This document shows positions 9,501-17,255 of a DNA stretch of 64,000 nucleotides, piece after piece; the stretch's first letter is position 1, and each line of letters opens with the position of its first letter. Below the pieces are notes generated by a model, which was not told the origin of the DNA, ran no database searches, and saw only the letters and a program-made list of their open reading frames with translations. The DNA comes from Oscillospiraceae bacterium (GTDB lineage Bacteria; Bacillota; Clostridia; Oscillospirales; Ruminococcaceae), in contig JAGAJN010000039.1 in NCBI GenBank assembly GCA_017828975.1, forward strand, positions 23,874 to 87,873, written 5' to 3'. The position numbers were made by a program, and so were the translations under genes.

Positions 9501-9587
9501 AAGAGCCTGTTTCGCAAGGCGCTTTTCTGGCTGGCTGTGGACAAGGATTTCTTCAAAAAGCGGCTCATCGACCATCTGAAAAAGTAA
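6546..9587 (+). CDS. GT2 glycosyltransferase fused to HAD-like hydrolase, 1013 residues
   Basis: Three parts can be seen. Residues 6-230 are a GT-A fold family 2 transferase (ISIIVPLYNTEKYI, VVNDGSTDGS, and the metal-binding TDSDDY). Residues about 335-545 are a HAD-like domain with motif I SFDIFDTAV, a second motif FFTSDMYLD and an acidic motif HIGDIWGSD. Residues 570-1013 hold the C-terminal region found in such large HAD-like cell-surface biosynthesis proteins, with the landmarks FVARDGS and CVDVGYSGRT. The protein is soluble and probably cytoplasmic. AAGGAG lies before the ATG. Location after pilins and a GT-C-like protein suggests a glycan-building role, perhaps glycosyl-phosphate transfer. 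The substrate is unknown. Confidence 0.82.
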   Translation: MPDMGKISIIVPLYNTEKYIKRCLDSLTAQTYKNIEIIVVNDGSTDGSAKLVSEAAAADDRIRLISHDKNKGLYHARITGVENATGDHIGFTDSDDYVSCDYFRAMLCRSAETGADIVFGKIVHENQSGYRYFHNLYHFYDIGELDGERAFREFWRQEGRCFAWHTVWNKLYSAALWRKALPILKTQEKRLVMAEDFVFSSVLFSFVNKAAATEYGCCFYYQHDGASTSSAGDRGKYERNIADLKTAFSFVEKFVNSPDCRGDVSENFRNWRRLYRHFWEDNIAPFSGNDRKVLEKCLNDAFPCDGDVKYPGWFYAVTTEFDNRYNVISDMIASDDIKCVSFDIFDTAVLRPFYSPTDLFYTLDGLFSEICPEETRSFHDIRVKAESVARTEKQGGGEVTLSEIYESLRRITGISSENSDRLAKAERAAELRFCKPRKSCLNLFNAAKCCGKRIFFTSDMYLDRDFLAEMLKKCGYNDFEDILVSCCEKSTKCRGELFDVLIKRVAVSPESIMHIGDIWGSDVVLAREHGLSTVFFPKPVNCLQYDISDIKTTHSCCPYTEPSHSMVNLEKGINFLGTRTALAVAANHIYDNPFISFNEWSEMNCSPEFFGYYALGMHLLGFTKWICEKSSELSVERLLFVARDGSLPMEAYKILRRCFPNSPDFSYLHTSRKAALAAGIVRAEDIFSVWDCINGDACTPDMLAGLLAPVLDGYNSRILAKSGISPDKPIGNYSRFCRLAEIFGEKFFSPEKAAAYRKAVGEYLSGQMDGHCACVDVGYSGRTQEMLYRLTGRSADAFYIHTNGGECCEKQRRYGFGEHSFYEFTPSVTGSVRELMFSEYAPSCIGYKVGEKGGSPLFEKFSEEYPRAYMMERLRENALRFLSDFCADFGEFMDIMDMRNFDVSYPYEYFLHNLTDADSHMFDCFEFEDDMWAGGSFTLTEYWKQAIAYHGTVPFFKVGNNTVNQEEYVSGDKAYRLYVQSGMEHKSLFRKALFWLAVDKDFFKKRLIDHLKK

Positions 9588-9588
9588 C

Positions 9589-9649
9589 AAAATCCCCCCT
9601 TTGACATAGAATGATTTATGAACAAATTCTGTGTCAGGAGGGATTTTTT
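9589..9649 (+). terminator. Long hairpin: terminator that also contains the next gene's ribosome site
   Basis: AAAATCCCCCCTTTGACATAGAAT-type left arm (9589-9612) pairs with a right arm at about 9626-9648 that ends in GGAGGGATTTTTT. The stem is over 20 bp with few mismatches. It starts just after the GT2-HAD stop and has a T-run, so it reads as a terminator. The AGGAGGG that should initiate the gene at 9650 lies inside the right arm. Confidence 0.75.
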
Positions 9650-10288
9650 ATGAATTCTGATATAATGCAGCGGTATATGTCCCAGGCAATGAAGATGTAT
9701 AAGGCGCATTTGCAGGCGGAAAACAAGGAGGAGGCTGCGCCCGTTTTGGCGGAGATGGAAAACGTCCCCGAACGGTCGCCCGATGAGGCAAATCAGGAGA
9801 GTGCGCCACTGCCTGTTCCCGAGGCAAATGAAAACGAGCCGCCTGTGCCCATGGGAATTCCCGAAATTGCGCCGCCCGCCGATATTTCCGAGCAGCTTAA
9901 GGAGGAAAAATCCTACGGGACGCTGACGGTGAATGTCAGCTTAACAAGGGGGCTGTTTCCCGTTGCGGGGGCGACGGTTCGGGTGTTTTTCGGACCCTAT
10001 GAGAATTACGCTTTGGTGGGTGAGGAGCAGACGGACGAAAGCGGCAAGGCTGTTTTCCGCCTTGAAACGCCCTCTGCGGAGCTGTCCGAAACGCCCGATA
10101 GTGCGCAGAAGCCTTATGCGACGTACAGCGTGGTGGTAGATGCACCGGGGTATCTGCGGCATATAAACCTCGGTGTTCCTGTGTTTGCGGGGATAAATTC
10201 CGTTCAGGACGTGGTGCTGACTGCTCCCTCGGCGGCGAACGGTACGGAAGATATTGTGGTCCCCGATGAGTCGGACTACGACCTGTAA
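9650..10288 (+). CDS. Protein with carboxypeptidase-regulatory-like beta-sandwich domain
   Basis: A 212-residue protein without a signal peptide. Residues 1-95 are an acidic, proline-rich and probably disordered segment. Residues about 95-200 look like a carboxypeptidase-D regulatory-like (prealbumin-type) domain: YGTLTVNVSL, VAGATVRVF, DESGKAVFRL, YSVVVDAPGY. It overlaps no neighbour but is 12 bases from the SpoIID-like gene, so the two are probably co-translated. ATG 9650 is chosen over an upstream in-frame ATG because AGGAGGG is correctly spaced. A sporulation-associated or envelope role is inferred from the partner only. Confidence 0.7.
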   Translation: MNSDIMQRYMSQAMKMYKAHLQAENKEEAAPVLAEMENVPERSPDEANQESAPLPVPEANENEPPVPMGIPEIAPPADISEQLKEEKSYGTLTVNVSLTRGLFPVAGATVRVFFGPYENYALVGEEQTDESGKAVFRLETPSAELSETPDSAQKPYATYSVVVDAPGYLRHINLGVPVFAGINSVQDVVLTAPSAANGTEDIVVPDESDYDL

Positions 10289-10300
10289 GGGGGTGAGCCT

Positions 10301-11674
10301 ATGCCGATAGTGAATTACCCTTACATTCCCGAAACCATCACCGTTCATCTGGGACCGCCCAACTCGCCTGCGGAAAATGTCACGGTGCCGTTTATCGACT
10401 ATGTGAAAAATGTGGCGTCCAGCGAGATTTTCCCCACATGGCCCGAAAGTGCGCTGCGGGCGAATATTTACGTTATCATTACATATGCGCTCAACCGTAT
10501 TTACACCGAGTGGTATCGTTCGAGGGGCTTCGATTTTGATATTACCGGCAGCACTCAGTTCGACCAGGCTTTTGTTAAGGATAGGGAGATTTTCGGTAAT
10601 ATCAGCGACATAGTTGACGAAATTTTCGACAGCTATGTTGTCCGCAGAGGGTCTATTGAGCCGTTTTTTACGCAATTTTGCAACGGTACTACGGTAAAAT
10701 GCAAGGGCTTGTCCCAATGGGGGACGGTTGACCTTGCAAATCAAGGCTTAACACCGTACGAAATTTTGCAGTATTATTACGGAGATGATATTGACATTGT
10801 AACGAATGTTCCCGTTGCAGGCATTGAGGAAAGCTTTCCCGGTTATCCCCTGCGGCTGGGAGATTCGGAGAATAATGTTAAAATTATCCAGACAGAGCTT
10901 AACAGAATTGCGGATAACTATCCCGCTATACCGAAAATATCTCCCGTAAACGGCGTTTTCGGCGTGTCTACGGAAAATGCGGTGAAAAAATTTCAGGAGA
11001 TATTCGACCTGCCTGTGACGGGCGTGGTTGACAAGGCGACGTGGTATCTCATTAAACGGTATTACACCGCAGTCAAGAAGCTGACGGAGCTTATTTCCGA
11101 GGGCATCAGCTACGAGGAGGCGGAGGTGCCGTACACGGAGGAGGTTTCCCTGGGAATGTCGGGGCTGCCCGTGACGGTCATTCAGTACTATCTCAGCATT
11201 ATTGGGTATTTCAATCCCGCTCTCGATATGCCGCCTGTGGACGGATATTTCGGGGAATCCACCCTGGACGCTGTGAAAACCTTCCAGCAGTATTACGGGC
11301 TGCCTGTGACGGGCGTTGTTGCCGAGCAGACATGGCTCAAGCTGAACGAGGTTTACAGGGACATTCTGGGGGGTCTGCCCGAGGGCTATGAGGGCAGCAC
11401 TTATGCGAAGCTGTACCCCGGCTATGTTCTGTCCGAGGGAATGAGAGGGCAGGACGTGACCGATTTGCAGACTTATCTTTCCTTCATCGGGAAATACTAC
11501 CGTGACCTTCCGCAGATCCCCGTAACGGGCTATTTCGGTCCCCAGACACGGGACGCTGTTTACACCTTCCAGCGGCTGTTCGGGCTGCCAATATCGGGTG
11601 TGGTCAGCCCTGTGACTTGGCGGGAGATCGCAAGGCAGTATAATTTCCTGAAAACCACGGAAGCGTCCGGCTGA
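10301..11674 (+). CDS. SpoIID/LytB-like domain protein with three peptidoglycan-binding repeats
   Basis: A 457-residue protein. Residues about 20-170 resemble the SpoIID/LytB amidase-enhancer domain (VPFIDYVKNVASSEIFPTW, SALRANIYVIITYALN, CKGLSQWGTVDLANQG, YEILQYYYG). Three PG_binding_1 repeats follow near residues 190-255, 290-355 and 375-445, each ending in a block such as FQEIFDLPVTGVVDKATW. No signal peptide is visible, as with many spore-compartment proteins. GGGGGTG precedes the ATG. It is likely to act on cell wall or spore cortex peptidoglycan; the lack of an obvious export signal leaves the compartment open. Confidence 0.83.
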   Translation: MPIVNYPYIPETITVHLGPPNSPAENVTVPFIDYVKNVASSEIFPTWPESALRANIYVIITYALNRIYTEWYRSRGFDFDITGSTQFDQAFVKDREIFGNISDIVDEIFDSYVVRRGSIEPFFTQFCNGTTVKCKGLSQWGTVDLANQGLTPYEILQYYYGDDIDIVTNVPVAGIEESFPGYPLRLGDSENNVKIIQTELNRIADNYPAIPKISPVNGVFGVSTENAVKKFQEIFDLPVTGVVDKATWYLIKRYYTAVKKLTELISEGISYEEAEVPYTEEVSLGMSGLPVTVIQYYLSIIGYFNPALDMPPVDGYFGESTLDAVKTFQQYYGLPVTGVVAEQTWLKLNEVYRDILGGLPEGYEGSTYAKLYPGYVLSEGMRGQDVTDLQTYLSFIGKYYRDLPQIPVTGYFGPQTRDAVYTFQRLFGLPISGVVSPVTWREIARQYNFLKTTEASG

Positions 11675-11690
11675 CGGCTTTTCTAACTAG

Positions 11691-11742
11691 ACAAAAGCTC
11701 CCGCAGCGCATGGCTTGATGTGCTGCGGGAGCCGGCTTTTGT
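11691..11742. terminator. Bidirectional terminator between convergent genes
   Basis: ACAAAAGCTCCCGCAGC pairs with GCTGCGGGAGCCGGCTTTTGT. A- and T-runs on both flanks let it serve the SpoIID-like gene and the convergent Rpn gene. Confidence 0.88.
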
Positions 11743-11745
11743 GAG

Positions 11746-12621
11746 CTATTTGGATTTGATTTTCTTTGCCAATGCCTGAACTTCTTCTAAGGAAAGCTTA
11801 GTTAATCTGGCTATATCTTCATCATTCATAGTACCCATTTCTATTAAGCCATTAGCAATTTCTATTGAATTTTCCATTCTGCCTTCCATTCTGCCTTCTA
11901 TTCTGCCTTCCATTCTGCCTTCTATTCTGCCTTCCATTCTGGCTTCATTGCACATCTCTTCATTAATTCTGCACATAAATCTCACTCCTTCATTGGTTTC
12001 TTTGAAATACTTCGTTCTTTCTGCCATCAGGTCAAAATTCATTTCATTTGCTTTTGAACAGCGGAAATCGTGCATCAATCTTGCAATATCGGAGGTGTCG
12101 TCCTCCTTATTATATGCCGCATTTACATAGATGATATGCGTCCCGTCATTTAATGGACGGCTTGTTTCCGTGTCCCTCATCTCAAAATGATAGATCGCTC
12201 TGTCCTCGCCCAGAATGTCATTTTCCGTGATGAAAATAACGTATGTAATGGGCAGCTTCTCGAAATCGTCGCCCGAGTTCAGAAACTCTATGTCCATTGC
12301 ACTTGAATGGTATCTTGCTCTTTTGGCGGGTGCGCCCTTGTCGGAACGCTGTATTTCAAGATTATAGAGCCTGCCCTCGCTGTCCGTTGCGAAAACATCA
12401 AGGCAGATCGAACGTGTCCCCAAAAGCCGCTTCATATCAAACTGAGTTTCCTGAGAGGTTATCTTCAGGTCATTTATTCCCGTAATAATGCGGAGAACCA
12501 TTTCCGAAAGGGGAATATTATCCCGGAAAAGCTCCCGCATAAAATCATCGTCCAAAGGTCTGTACTGTTCAAGACGCTTTAAATGCGCCCTGTAACGCTT
12601 TTCGTCAATATTCATGTCCAT
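11746..12621 (-). CDS. Rpn-family recombination-promoting nuclease / PD-(D/E)XK transposase-like protein
   Basis: A 291-residue member of the PD-(D/E)XK family once annotated as transposase_31 and now as Rpn nucleases. The probable catalytic core is the stretch SICLDVFATDSEGRLYNLEIQ, with the Asp and the ExQ pair, followed by KRARYHSS. The C-terminus contains about six (M/I)EGR repeats and ends in a short helical tail (LTKLSLEEVQALAKKIK) common to the group. ATG 12621 is preferred to an upstream ATG because GGGGTG lies at proper distance. Family members act in RecA-independent recombination or phage defence; the role here is not known. Confidence 0.85.
   Translation of the reverse strand: MDMNIDEKRYRAHLKRLEQYRPLDDDFMRELFRDNIPLSEMVLRIITGINDLKITSQETQFDMKRLLGTRSICLDVFATDSEGRLYNLEIQRSDKGAPAKRARYHSSAMDIEFLNSGDDFEKLPITYVIFITENDILGEDRAIYHFEMRDTETSRPLNDGTHIIYVNAAYNKEDDTSDIARLMHDFRCSKANEMNFDLMAERTKYFKETNEGVRFMCRINEEMCNEARMEGRIEGRMEGRIEGRMEGRMENSIEIANGLIEMGTMNDEDIARLTKLSLEEVQALAKKIKSK
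11875..11942. repeat. 12-bp tandem repeat inside the Rpn gene
   Basis: About six copies of a 12-bp unit (GCCTTCCATTCT or GCCTTCTATTCT on the plus strand) encode alternating MEGR and IEGR. The unit is a multiple of three, so copy-number change keeps the frame. Confidence 0.9.
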
Positions 12622-12643
12622 AGGTATCACCCCTTGCAATACT

Positions 12644-12672
12644 ATTATAGCATATTTTTTCGGGATAATCAA
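12644..12672 (-). promoter_or_regulatory. Sigma-A promoter of the Rpn gene
   Basis: On the minus strand TTGATT (12667-12672), 17-bp spacer, TATAAT (12644-12649), giving a short leader before the start at 12621. Confidence 0.75.
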
Positions 12673-12730
12673 GGGGCTTTTATCTGTACATTTTTCGGCA
12701 GTTTACGGACAATAAAAATTTTCGCAAATC

Positions 12731-12759
12731 TTGACTTATTTTGTAGGATATGGTAAAAT
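12731..12759 (+). promoter_or_regulatory. Sigma-A promoter of the first diguanylate cyclase
   Basis: TTGACT (12731-12736), 17-bp spacer, TAAAAT (12754-12759), about 45 bases before the start codon. Confidence 0.75.
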
Positions 12760-12811
12760 TAAATAAAAGGCAGATCGTCAGAAACAAAAATAAGAAAGGA
12801 AATGCTCGGTA

Positions 12812-14722
12812 ATGTTCAAGGGTGTCAGAAGCGAATACAAAATACTTGGTATCTGCTATTCAAATATCTCCAGTGAGGACGTAAGCAATACAGTCACCTC
12901 GGTGTGCAATGCAGCTATGGCAGAGGGTTATAAGATAATGCTTTTTTCCAGCTTTGTCGATCTTTATTTCGACAACAGCGATACACGGGGAGAAGCGGCT
13001 GTTTTTGAACTCGTAAATCCCGATATGCTCGATGCCCTTGTTATACTTCCCGAATCCATCAAATCGGACAAGCTTGTGGACAGGCTTATTGCGTATGCAA
13101 AGAGCTGCGATCTGCCTACTGTTGTCATCGACAGGGATTTCAAGGATTCCGCCTGCATACTTTTCGATTATACATCTACCTTTGAGAAAATCGTCCGACA
13201 CGTTATTGAGGACCACGGCTGCAGAAAGGTCAACTTCATTGCGGGAGTAAAGGACAATGAGTTCTCCGAAAACCGTGTTGACTGCTATAAGCGTGTTCTG
13301 GCGGAAAACGGAATTCCCTTTGAGGAAGAACGGCTGGGCTACGGAAATTTCTGGGAAACGCCCACCATCGACGTTATGGACGCATTTATGGCGAGCAAGC
13401 TGCCGTTTCCCGAAGCGATAATCTGTTCCAACGATTCTATGGCGATAGCAGCGTGCAAATATCTGGCACAAAGAGGCTATAAGGTGCCCGGGGACGTTAT
13501 CGTTACGGGCTTTGACGGCATTGAGCTGGAGAGATACTTTTCTCCCAGACTTACCACGGGTGCGGTAGATTTTTCCGCTATCGGCAATATTGCCATGCAG
13601 CTTATCGAAAAGCAGAAAAATCACGAGGAATATCCCCATATTACCGAGATACCCTACTCAATGAGAATATCTCAGTCCTGCAACTGTGAAAAACCCGATC
13701 CCGAAAATGCCGCCAATAAGATACAGGAGCTTTATGACCGTGTTATAAATGCCGAGAGGCACGAAAGCTTTATGTTCTCCTATCTTGCGAAAACGATGGA
13801 GTGTTCTTCCCTCAAAGAGATAGCCGAGATAATGGTGGATTACGGCGATTACAACGAATGGTTCTGCCTGAACACCGACCTGTTATCCGATAAAAAGGAG
13901 GAGAACCGTTTCAATAACGTTTACACGCAAAATATGAATGCTTTCCTTATCAGGACGGGGGACAGAATGTTTATCAATACAGATGGTGTCATTTTCCCCG
14001 CAAAAGAGATGCTGCCCGACCTTGAAAGCATTTTGGAAAGTGAAAATATCATTTTCTTCTCGCCGCTGCATTTCCGTGATGAAGTGCTGGGCTATGCAGC
14101 TGTGGCTGTGGGTTCGTATTTTTTCCTCTTTGCAAACCGCAGGCGCTATATTAGCAACACCAACCAGATACTGGAGAATTTCATCAACAGGCAGAAGCTG
14201 GAAAAGGTAAATGCCGAGCTTGCGGACCTTCACGTTCATGACCCAATGACGGGACTTTATAACCGCCGCGGATTCTATAAGTATGTTCGGGAGATCTCCG
14301 CTGCGGAGAATTCGGGGAACAAGGTCTGGCTGTTTTCCATTGATATGGATTATCTCAAATATATCAACGACACCTTCGGGCATACCGAGGGCGACGCCGC
14401 TATCAAGACTGCGGCAAATGCTCTCATATACGCCTGCTGCGGCAAGGAGATATGCGCACGGTTCGGCGGTGACGAATTTGCCGTTGCGGGTATCGGCGGA
14501 GATGGCTATCCCGAGGAGTATATGGGACGTGTTAAGGCGTATCTTGACGAGTTCAATATTTCGGGAGGAAAACCCTATAAGGTCGGAATGAGCTGCGGCT
14601 GGGCTGAGGTCACGGGCAGTCTTGCAAACGGCATTGACGAGTTTATCCGAACCGCTGACGCAAGAATGTACGAGGATAAGCGCAGGAGAAAGTCCGTCAG
14701 AGGGCAAAAACCCGAGGTTTGA
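12812..14722 (+). CDS. Diguanylate cyclase with LacI-type sugar-binding sensor domain
   Basis: A 636-residue cytoplasmic protein. Residues 8-290 form a periplasmic-binding-protein/LacI-like ligand domain without a DNA-binding head (MAEGYKIMLFSSF, DALVILPESI, EAIICSNDSMAIAACKYL, VPGDVIVTGFDG). A GAF-like linker region follows (about 310-460). The C-terminus is a GGDEF domain: DPMTGLYNRRGF, FSIDMDYLKYINDTFGH and the intact signature FGGDEF near residue 551. No RxxD inhibitory site precedes the signature. It should make c-di-GMP in response to a bound small molecule, probably a sugar. A close paralog lies on the opposite strand at 19050-20927. Confidence 0.9.
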   Translation: MFKGVRSEYKILGICYSNISSEDVSNTVTSVCNAAMAEGYKIMLFSSFVDLYFDNSDTRGEAAVFELVNPDMLDALVILPESIKSDKLVDRLIAYAKSCDLPTVVIDRDFKDSACILFDYTSTFEKIVRHVIEDHGCRKVNFIAGVKDNEFSENRVDCYKRVLAENGIPFEEERLGYGNFWETPTIDVMDAFMASKLPFPEAIICSNDSMAIAACKYLAQRGYKVPGDVIVTGFDGIELERYFSPRLTTGAVDFSAIGNIAMQLIEKQKNHEEYPHITEIPYSMRISQSCNCEKPDPENAANKIQELYDRVINAERHESFMFSYLAKTMECSSLKEIAEIMVDYGDYNEWFCLNTDLLSDKKEENRFNNVYTQNMNAFLIRTGDRMFINTDGVIFPAKEMLPDLESILESENIIFFSPLHFRDEVLGYAAVAVGSYFFLFANRRRYISNTNQILENFINRQKLEKVNAELADLHVHDPMTGLYNRRGFYKYVREISAAENSGNKVWLFSIDMDYLKYINDTFGHTEGDAAIKTAANALIYACCGKEICARFGGDEFAVAGIGGDGYPEEYMGRVKAYLDEFNISGGKPYKVGMSCGWAEVTGSLANGIDEFIRTADARMYEDKRRRKSVRGQKPEV

Positions 14723-14775
14723 ACAATTTTCGCCGCAGTTTTTCACATCTGCGGCGATTTTTCGGAGGAATTTTT

Positions 14776-15189
14776 GTGGTAAAGGAAATAGTAAAGGACC
14801 CCGTTTTTCTATCCCAAAAGGCGGAAAAGGCGAATAAAAACGATATGCAGACAGTCACCGACCTGTGCGATACGCTGACTGCTAACGCCGACCGCTGTGT
14901 TGGGCTTGCGGCAAATATGATAGGTGTAAACAAGACTGTTCTGGCGGCGTTTATCGGGGACAAGCTTACGGTGATGATAAATCCCGATATGGTAAACAAG
15001 TCAAAGAAAACCTATGAGGCGGAGGAGGGCTGTCTGTCCCTGACGGGCAAGCGGACGGTCACTCGGTTCGAGGTCATTGAGGTTGAGTATCTTGACAAGC
15101 GGTTCAAGCGGAAAAAACAGGTTTTCAAGGGATTCGATGCGGAGATAATCCAGCATGAGATGGACCATTTTGAGGGAAAGTTGATTTAA
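14776..15189 (+). CDS. Peptide deformylase-like protein
   Basis: A 137-residue metallo-hydrolase related to peptide deformylase, which removes formyl from nascent N-termini. All three family motifs are present in adapted form: VGLAANMIG (motif 1), EEGCLSL (motif 2 with the metal-binding Cys) and QHEMDHFEG (motif 3, HExxH). Motif 1 has Met where classical enzymes have Gln, which I have seen in a Firmicute subgroup. The GTG start at 14776 is chosen for its CGGAGGA site; an ATG-type extension upstream would overlap the cyclase end. It is shorter than housekeeping enzymes, so it may be a secondary deformylase. Confidence 0.8.
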   Translation: MVKEIVKDPVFLSQKAEKANKNDMQTVTDLCDTLTANADRCVGLAANMIGVNKTVLAAFIGDKLTVMINPDMVNKSKKTYEAEEGCLSLTGKRTVTRFEVIEVEYLDKRFKRKKQVFKGFDAEIIQHEMDHFEGKLI

Positions 15190-15201
15190 GAGGGGAATAC
15201 T

Positions 15202-15966
15202 ATGCGATTTCACACATTCGGCAGCAGCGAAAACAAAATTATGATACTCATTCACGGCGTTCTCACCCCGTGGCAGATATGGCAGGAGCAGATAGACTAT
15301 TTTTCCGGGAAATACTTTGTTATCGTTCCCGCTCTGGACGGTCATATTGAGGAAGAAGCAAGCGAATACAAGTCCGTTTCCGATGAGGCTGATAAGATAG
15401 CCGACTATGTTCTGGACAATTACGGCAGGGACGTTGATGCGGTATGCGGGCTGTCTATGGGCGGCGTTATCGCTTACAAAATATTCGAGGGCGGACGGCT
15501 GAACATTAAAAACCTTGTAATTGACGGCGGTCCGCTGACGCCCGTACCCAAGCTGTCCGTGTGGTTTATGGAAAAGTCCTACACGTCCATTATCCACAAA
15601 TGCAAGGAGCGTGACAAGAAAACTCTTGAGAGCTTCAAGAAGGATTTTCTGCCCGAAAAATATCTTGAAAGCTTTCTGAAATTCGCAGACACTATGTCCG
15701 ACGAAACCATAAAAAATATGATAACCGGCGTTTTCGGCACAAGGCTCATAAAATGCCCCGACCGTGAGCATATCAATATTTTATATCTGCACGGGACAAA
15801 GGCGAATGAGGTCATTTCCGAAAAGGCTGCAGGGAAAATGAAGGAGTTGTATCCGCAGACGGAGATAAAATGCTTCAAGGGCTATCTCCACGGCGAACTG
15901 GCTATTTATCACGGCGGCGAATGGATTAGGCAGGTGGACGATTTTTTGTGCAGACATTCCGGTTGA
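15202..15966 (+). CDS. Alpha/beta-hydrolase fold protein
   Basis: A 254-residue hydrolase. The oxyanion region is LIHGVLTPWQIW, the nucleophile elbow is GLSMGG, and the catalytic His probably lies in GYLHGELAIY near the end. The absence of a signal peptide indicates a cytoplasmic esterase, lipase or thioesterase. It follows the deformylase gene by 12 bases and is probably co-transcribed. Nothing identifies the substrate. Confidence 0.82.
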   Translation: MRFHTFGSSENKIMILIHGVLTPWQIWQEQIDYFSGKYFVIVPALDGHIEEEASEYKSVSDEADKIADYVLDNYGRDVDAVCGLSMGGVIAYKIFEGGRLNIKNLVIDGGPLTPVPKLSVWFMEKSYTSIIHKCKERDKKTLESFKKDFLPEKYLESFLKFADTMSDETIKNMITGVFGTRLIKCPDREHINILYLHGTKANEVISEKAAGKMKELYPQTEIKCFKGYLHGELAIYHGGEWIRQVDDFLCRHSG

Positions 15967-15970
15967 GTGG

Positions 15971-16013
15971 AAAAAGGCAGTCAATGTGAAACTATCGCAT
16001 TGACCGCCTTTTT
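15971..16013. terminator. Bidirectional terminator
   Basis: AAAAAGGCAGTCAATG pairs with CATTGACCGCCTTTTT. It lies between the convergent hydrolase and luxC-like genes. Confidence 0.85.
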
Positions 16014-17255
16014 CTATCCCACAATTTTCACATACCTCCGCAAAGCAAACTCCCCGTCGTGTGGCTCTCCCGTGAATAAGGCGGACATTTCGGCGGGACG
16101 GCGCACCTTCACCGCCCCCGCCCGAATGAGCAGTTCGGAAAGCAGTTCACGCTCGTTTTCGGCGCAGATAAGACCCGCTGTCTGCATATGCCCCCTGTCC
16201 CCGAAAAAGTGGGAAACCATCTCCGAACGGGGCAGCAGCTTCACCAGCGGATTTCCGAACATTTTCGACAGCTCGGGACACGGCTTTCCGCCAAGAGTTA
16301 CGCTGACGCCCTTTCCGCAAAATAACTTGTTTTCGGCATTTTCGGGATAGGCAAGCGCTTCAAGCCGTTCGCAGTAAAGCTCCAATGCCGCCCCCGCACC
16401 GAAGCCGTTTGCCGAATGATCATGTTTTTTCGCCGCTGTTTCGAGAATTTTCAGAAAGCGTTCGCAGAATTTTTCCGCTTTGGAAATGTCGGAAATATCA
16501 AGGTAGATCGTCTGACAGGAGCTGCACAAAAGCTGGTCTGTCAGGATAATATGCTCCGCAAGTTCCCATAATTCGGCGGTGTTTTCCATTCCGATCTCCG
16601 AAATATAGCAAAAACTCAGCTTGTGACCCCACTCAATAAGCCGCTGATGGGGTGCCGCCAGCTGCCTGACTGCCTTCACCGCTTCATCGCCGCCCCAGAG
16701 AACGATACCGTCCGACAGCGCCGCCAGACGCTTCATTCCCTCAATATCCGAGGACGGCGTGTCAAACACATACACAAAGGGCGCAAGGGACGGTTCCTCT
16801 TTTATCAGCTCGTGGAGAATGGAAACGGACAATCCGCTGTCCGCCTGCGGAAGCTTCAAAATGTTCACATTTCCCGTCAGAAGCCCCTCCACAACGCTGT
16901 AAGCAGGCAGACCGTCCGCATTTCCTGCCGCAATATGGAAAAGAACGCCCAGCGGCTTTGATCTGTGAATGTCATTTCCGAGTTCGGCGGAAAGTCGGGC
17001 GTTAAGGCTGTCCGCACTAAGCATTTCGGCGGCGGACAGTATCTGTTCCGAGGAAACCGTTCCGCCTGTCAGCTGTGCGGCTATCTCGCTGAATTCGCCG
17101 TCTGCAATGCGTTTTCCAAGACGGTCACAAGCAGAAATAAGCTTAGTTCGGTCAATATTTTTTTCGCTGAGTGTGGAAATAATGTCGTTTTTCATGGCGG
17201 CAAGGAGTTCCACACTTTTTTCATTTCCGAAAATTTTACCGTTTGCCAGTATCAT
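16014..17255 (-). CDS. luxC: LuxC-family acyl-CoA/acyl-protein reductase
   Basis: NADPH-dependent reductase that converts an activated fatty acyl group to an aldehyde. The 413 residues show the LuxC pattern: PLGVLFHIAAGN, GLLTGNVNILKLP, IVLWGGDEAVKAV, HQRLIEWGHKLSF and a Cys-rich segment LLCSSCQTIYLD that probably includes the acyl-accepting Cys. Its start overlaps the luxE-like gene by 20 bases, so translation is coupled. No luciferase (luxAB) or luxD gene is nearby, so the aldehyde must serve lipid or other metabolism rather than light. The family call is strong and the physiological product is unknown. Confidence 0.87.
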   Translation of the reverse strand: MILANGKIFGNEKSVELLAAMKNDIISTLSEKNIDRTKLISACDRLGKRIADGEFSEIAAQLTGGTVSSEQILSAAEMLSADSLNARLSAELGNDIHRSKPLGVLFHIAAGNADGLPAYSVVEGLLTGNVNILKLPQADSGLSVSILHELIKEEPSLAPFVYVFDTPSSDIEGMKRLAALSDGIVLWGGDEAVKAVRQLAAPHQRLIEWGHKLSFCYISEIGMENTAELWELAEHIILTDQLLCSSCQTIYLDISDISKAEKFCERFLKILETAAKKHDHSANGFGAGAALELYCERLEALAYPENAENKLFCGKGVSVTLGGKPCPELSKMFGNPLVKLLPRSEMVSHFFGDRGHMQTAGLICAENERELLSELLIRAGAVKVRRPAEMSALFTGEPHDGEFALRRYVKIVG

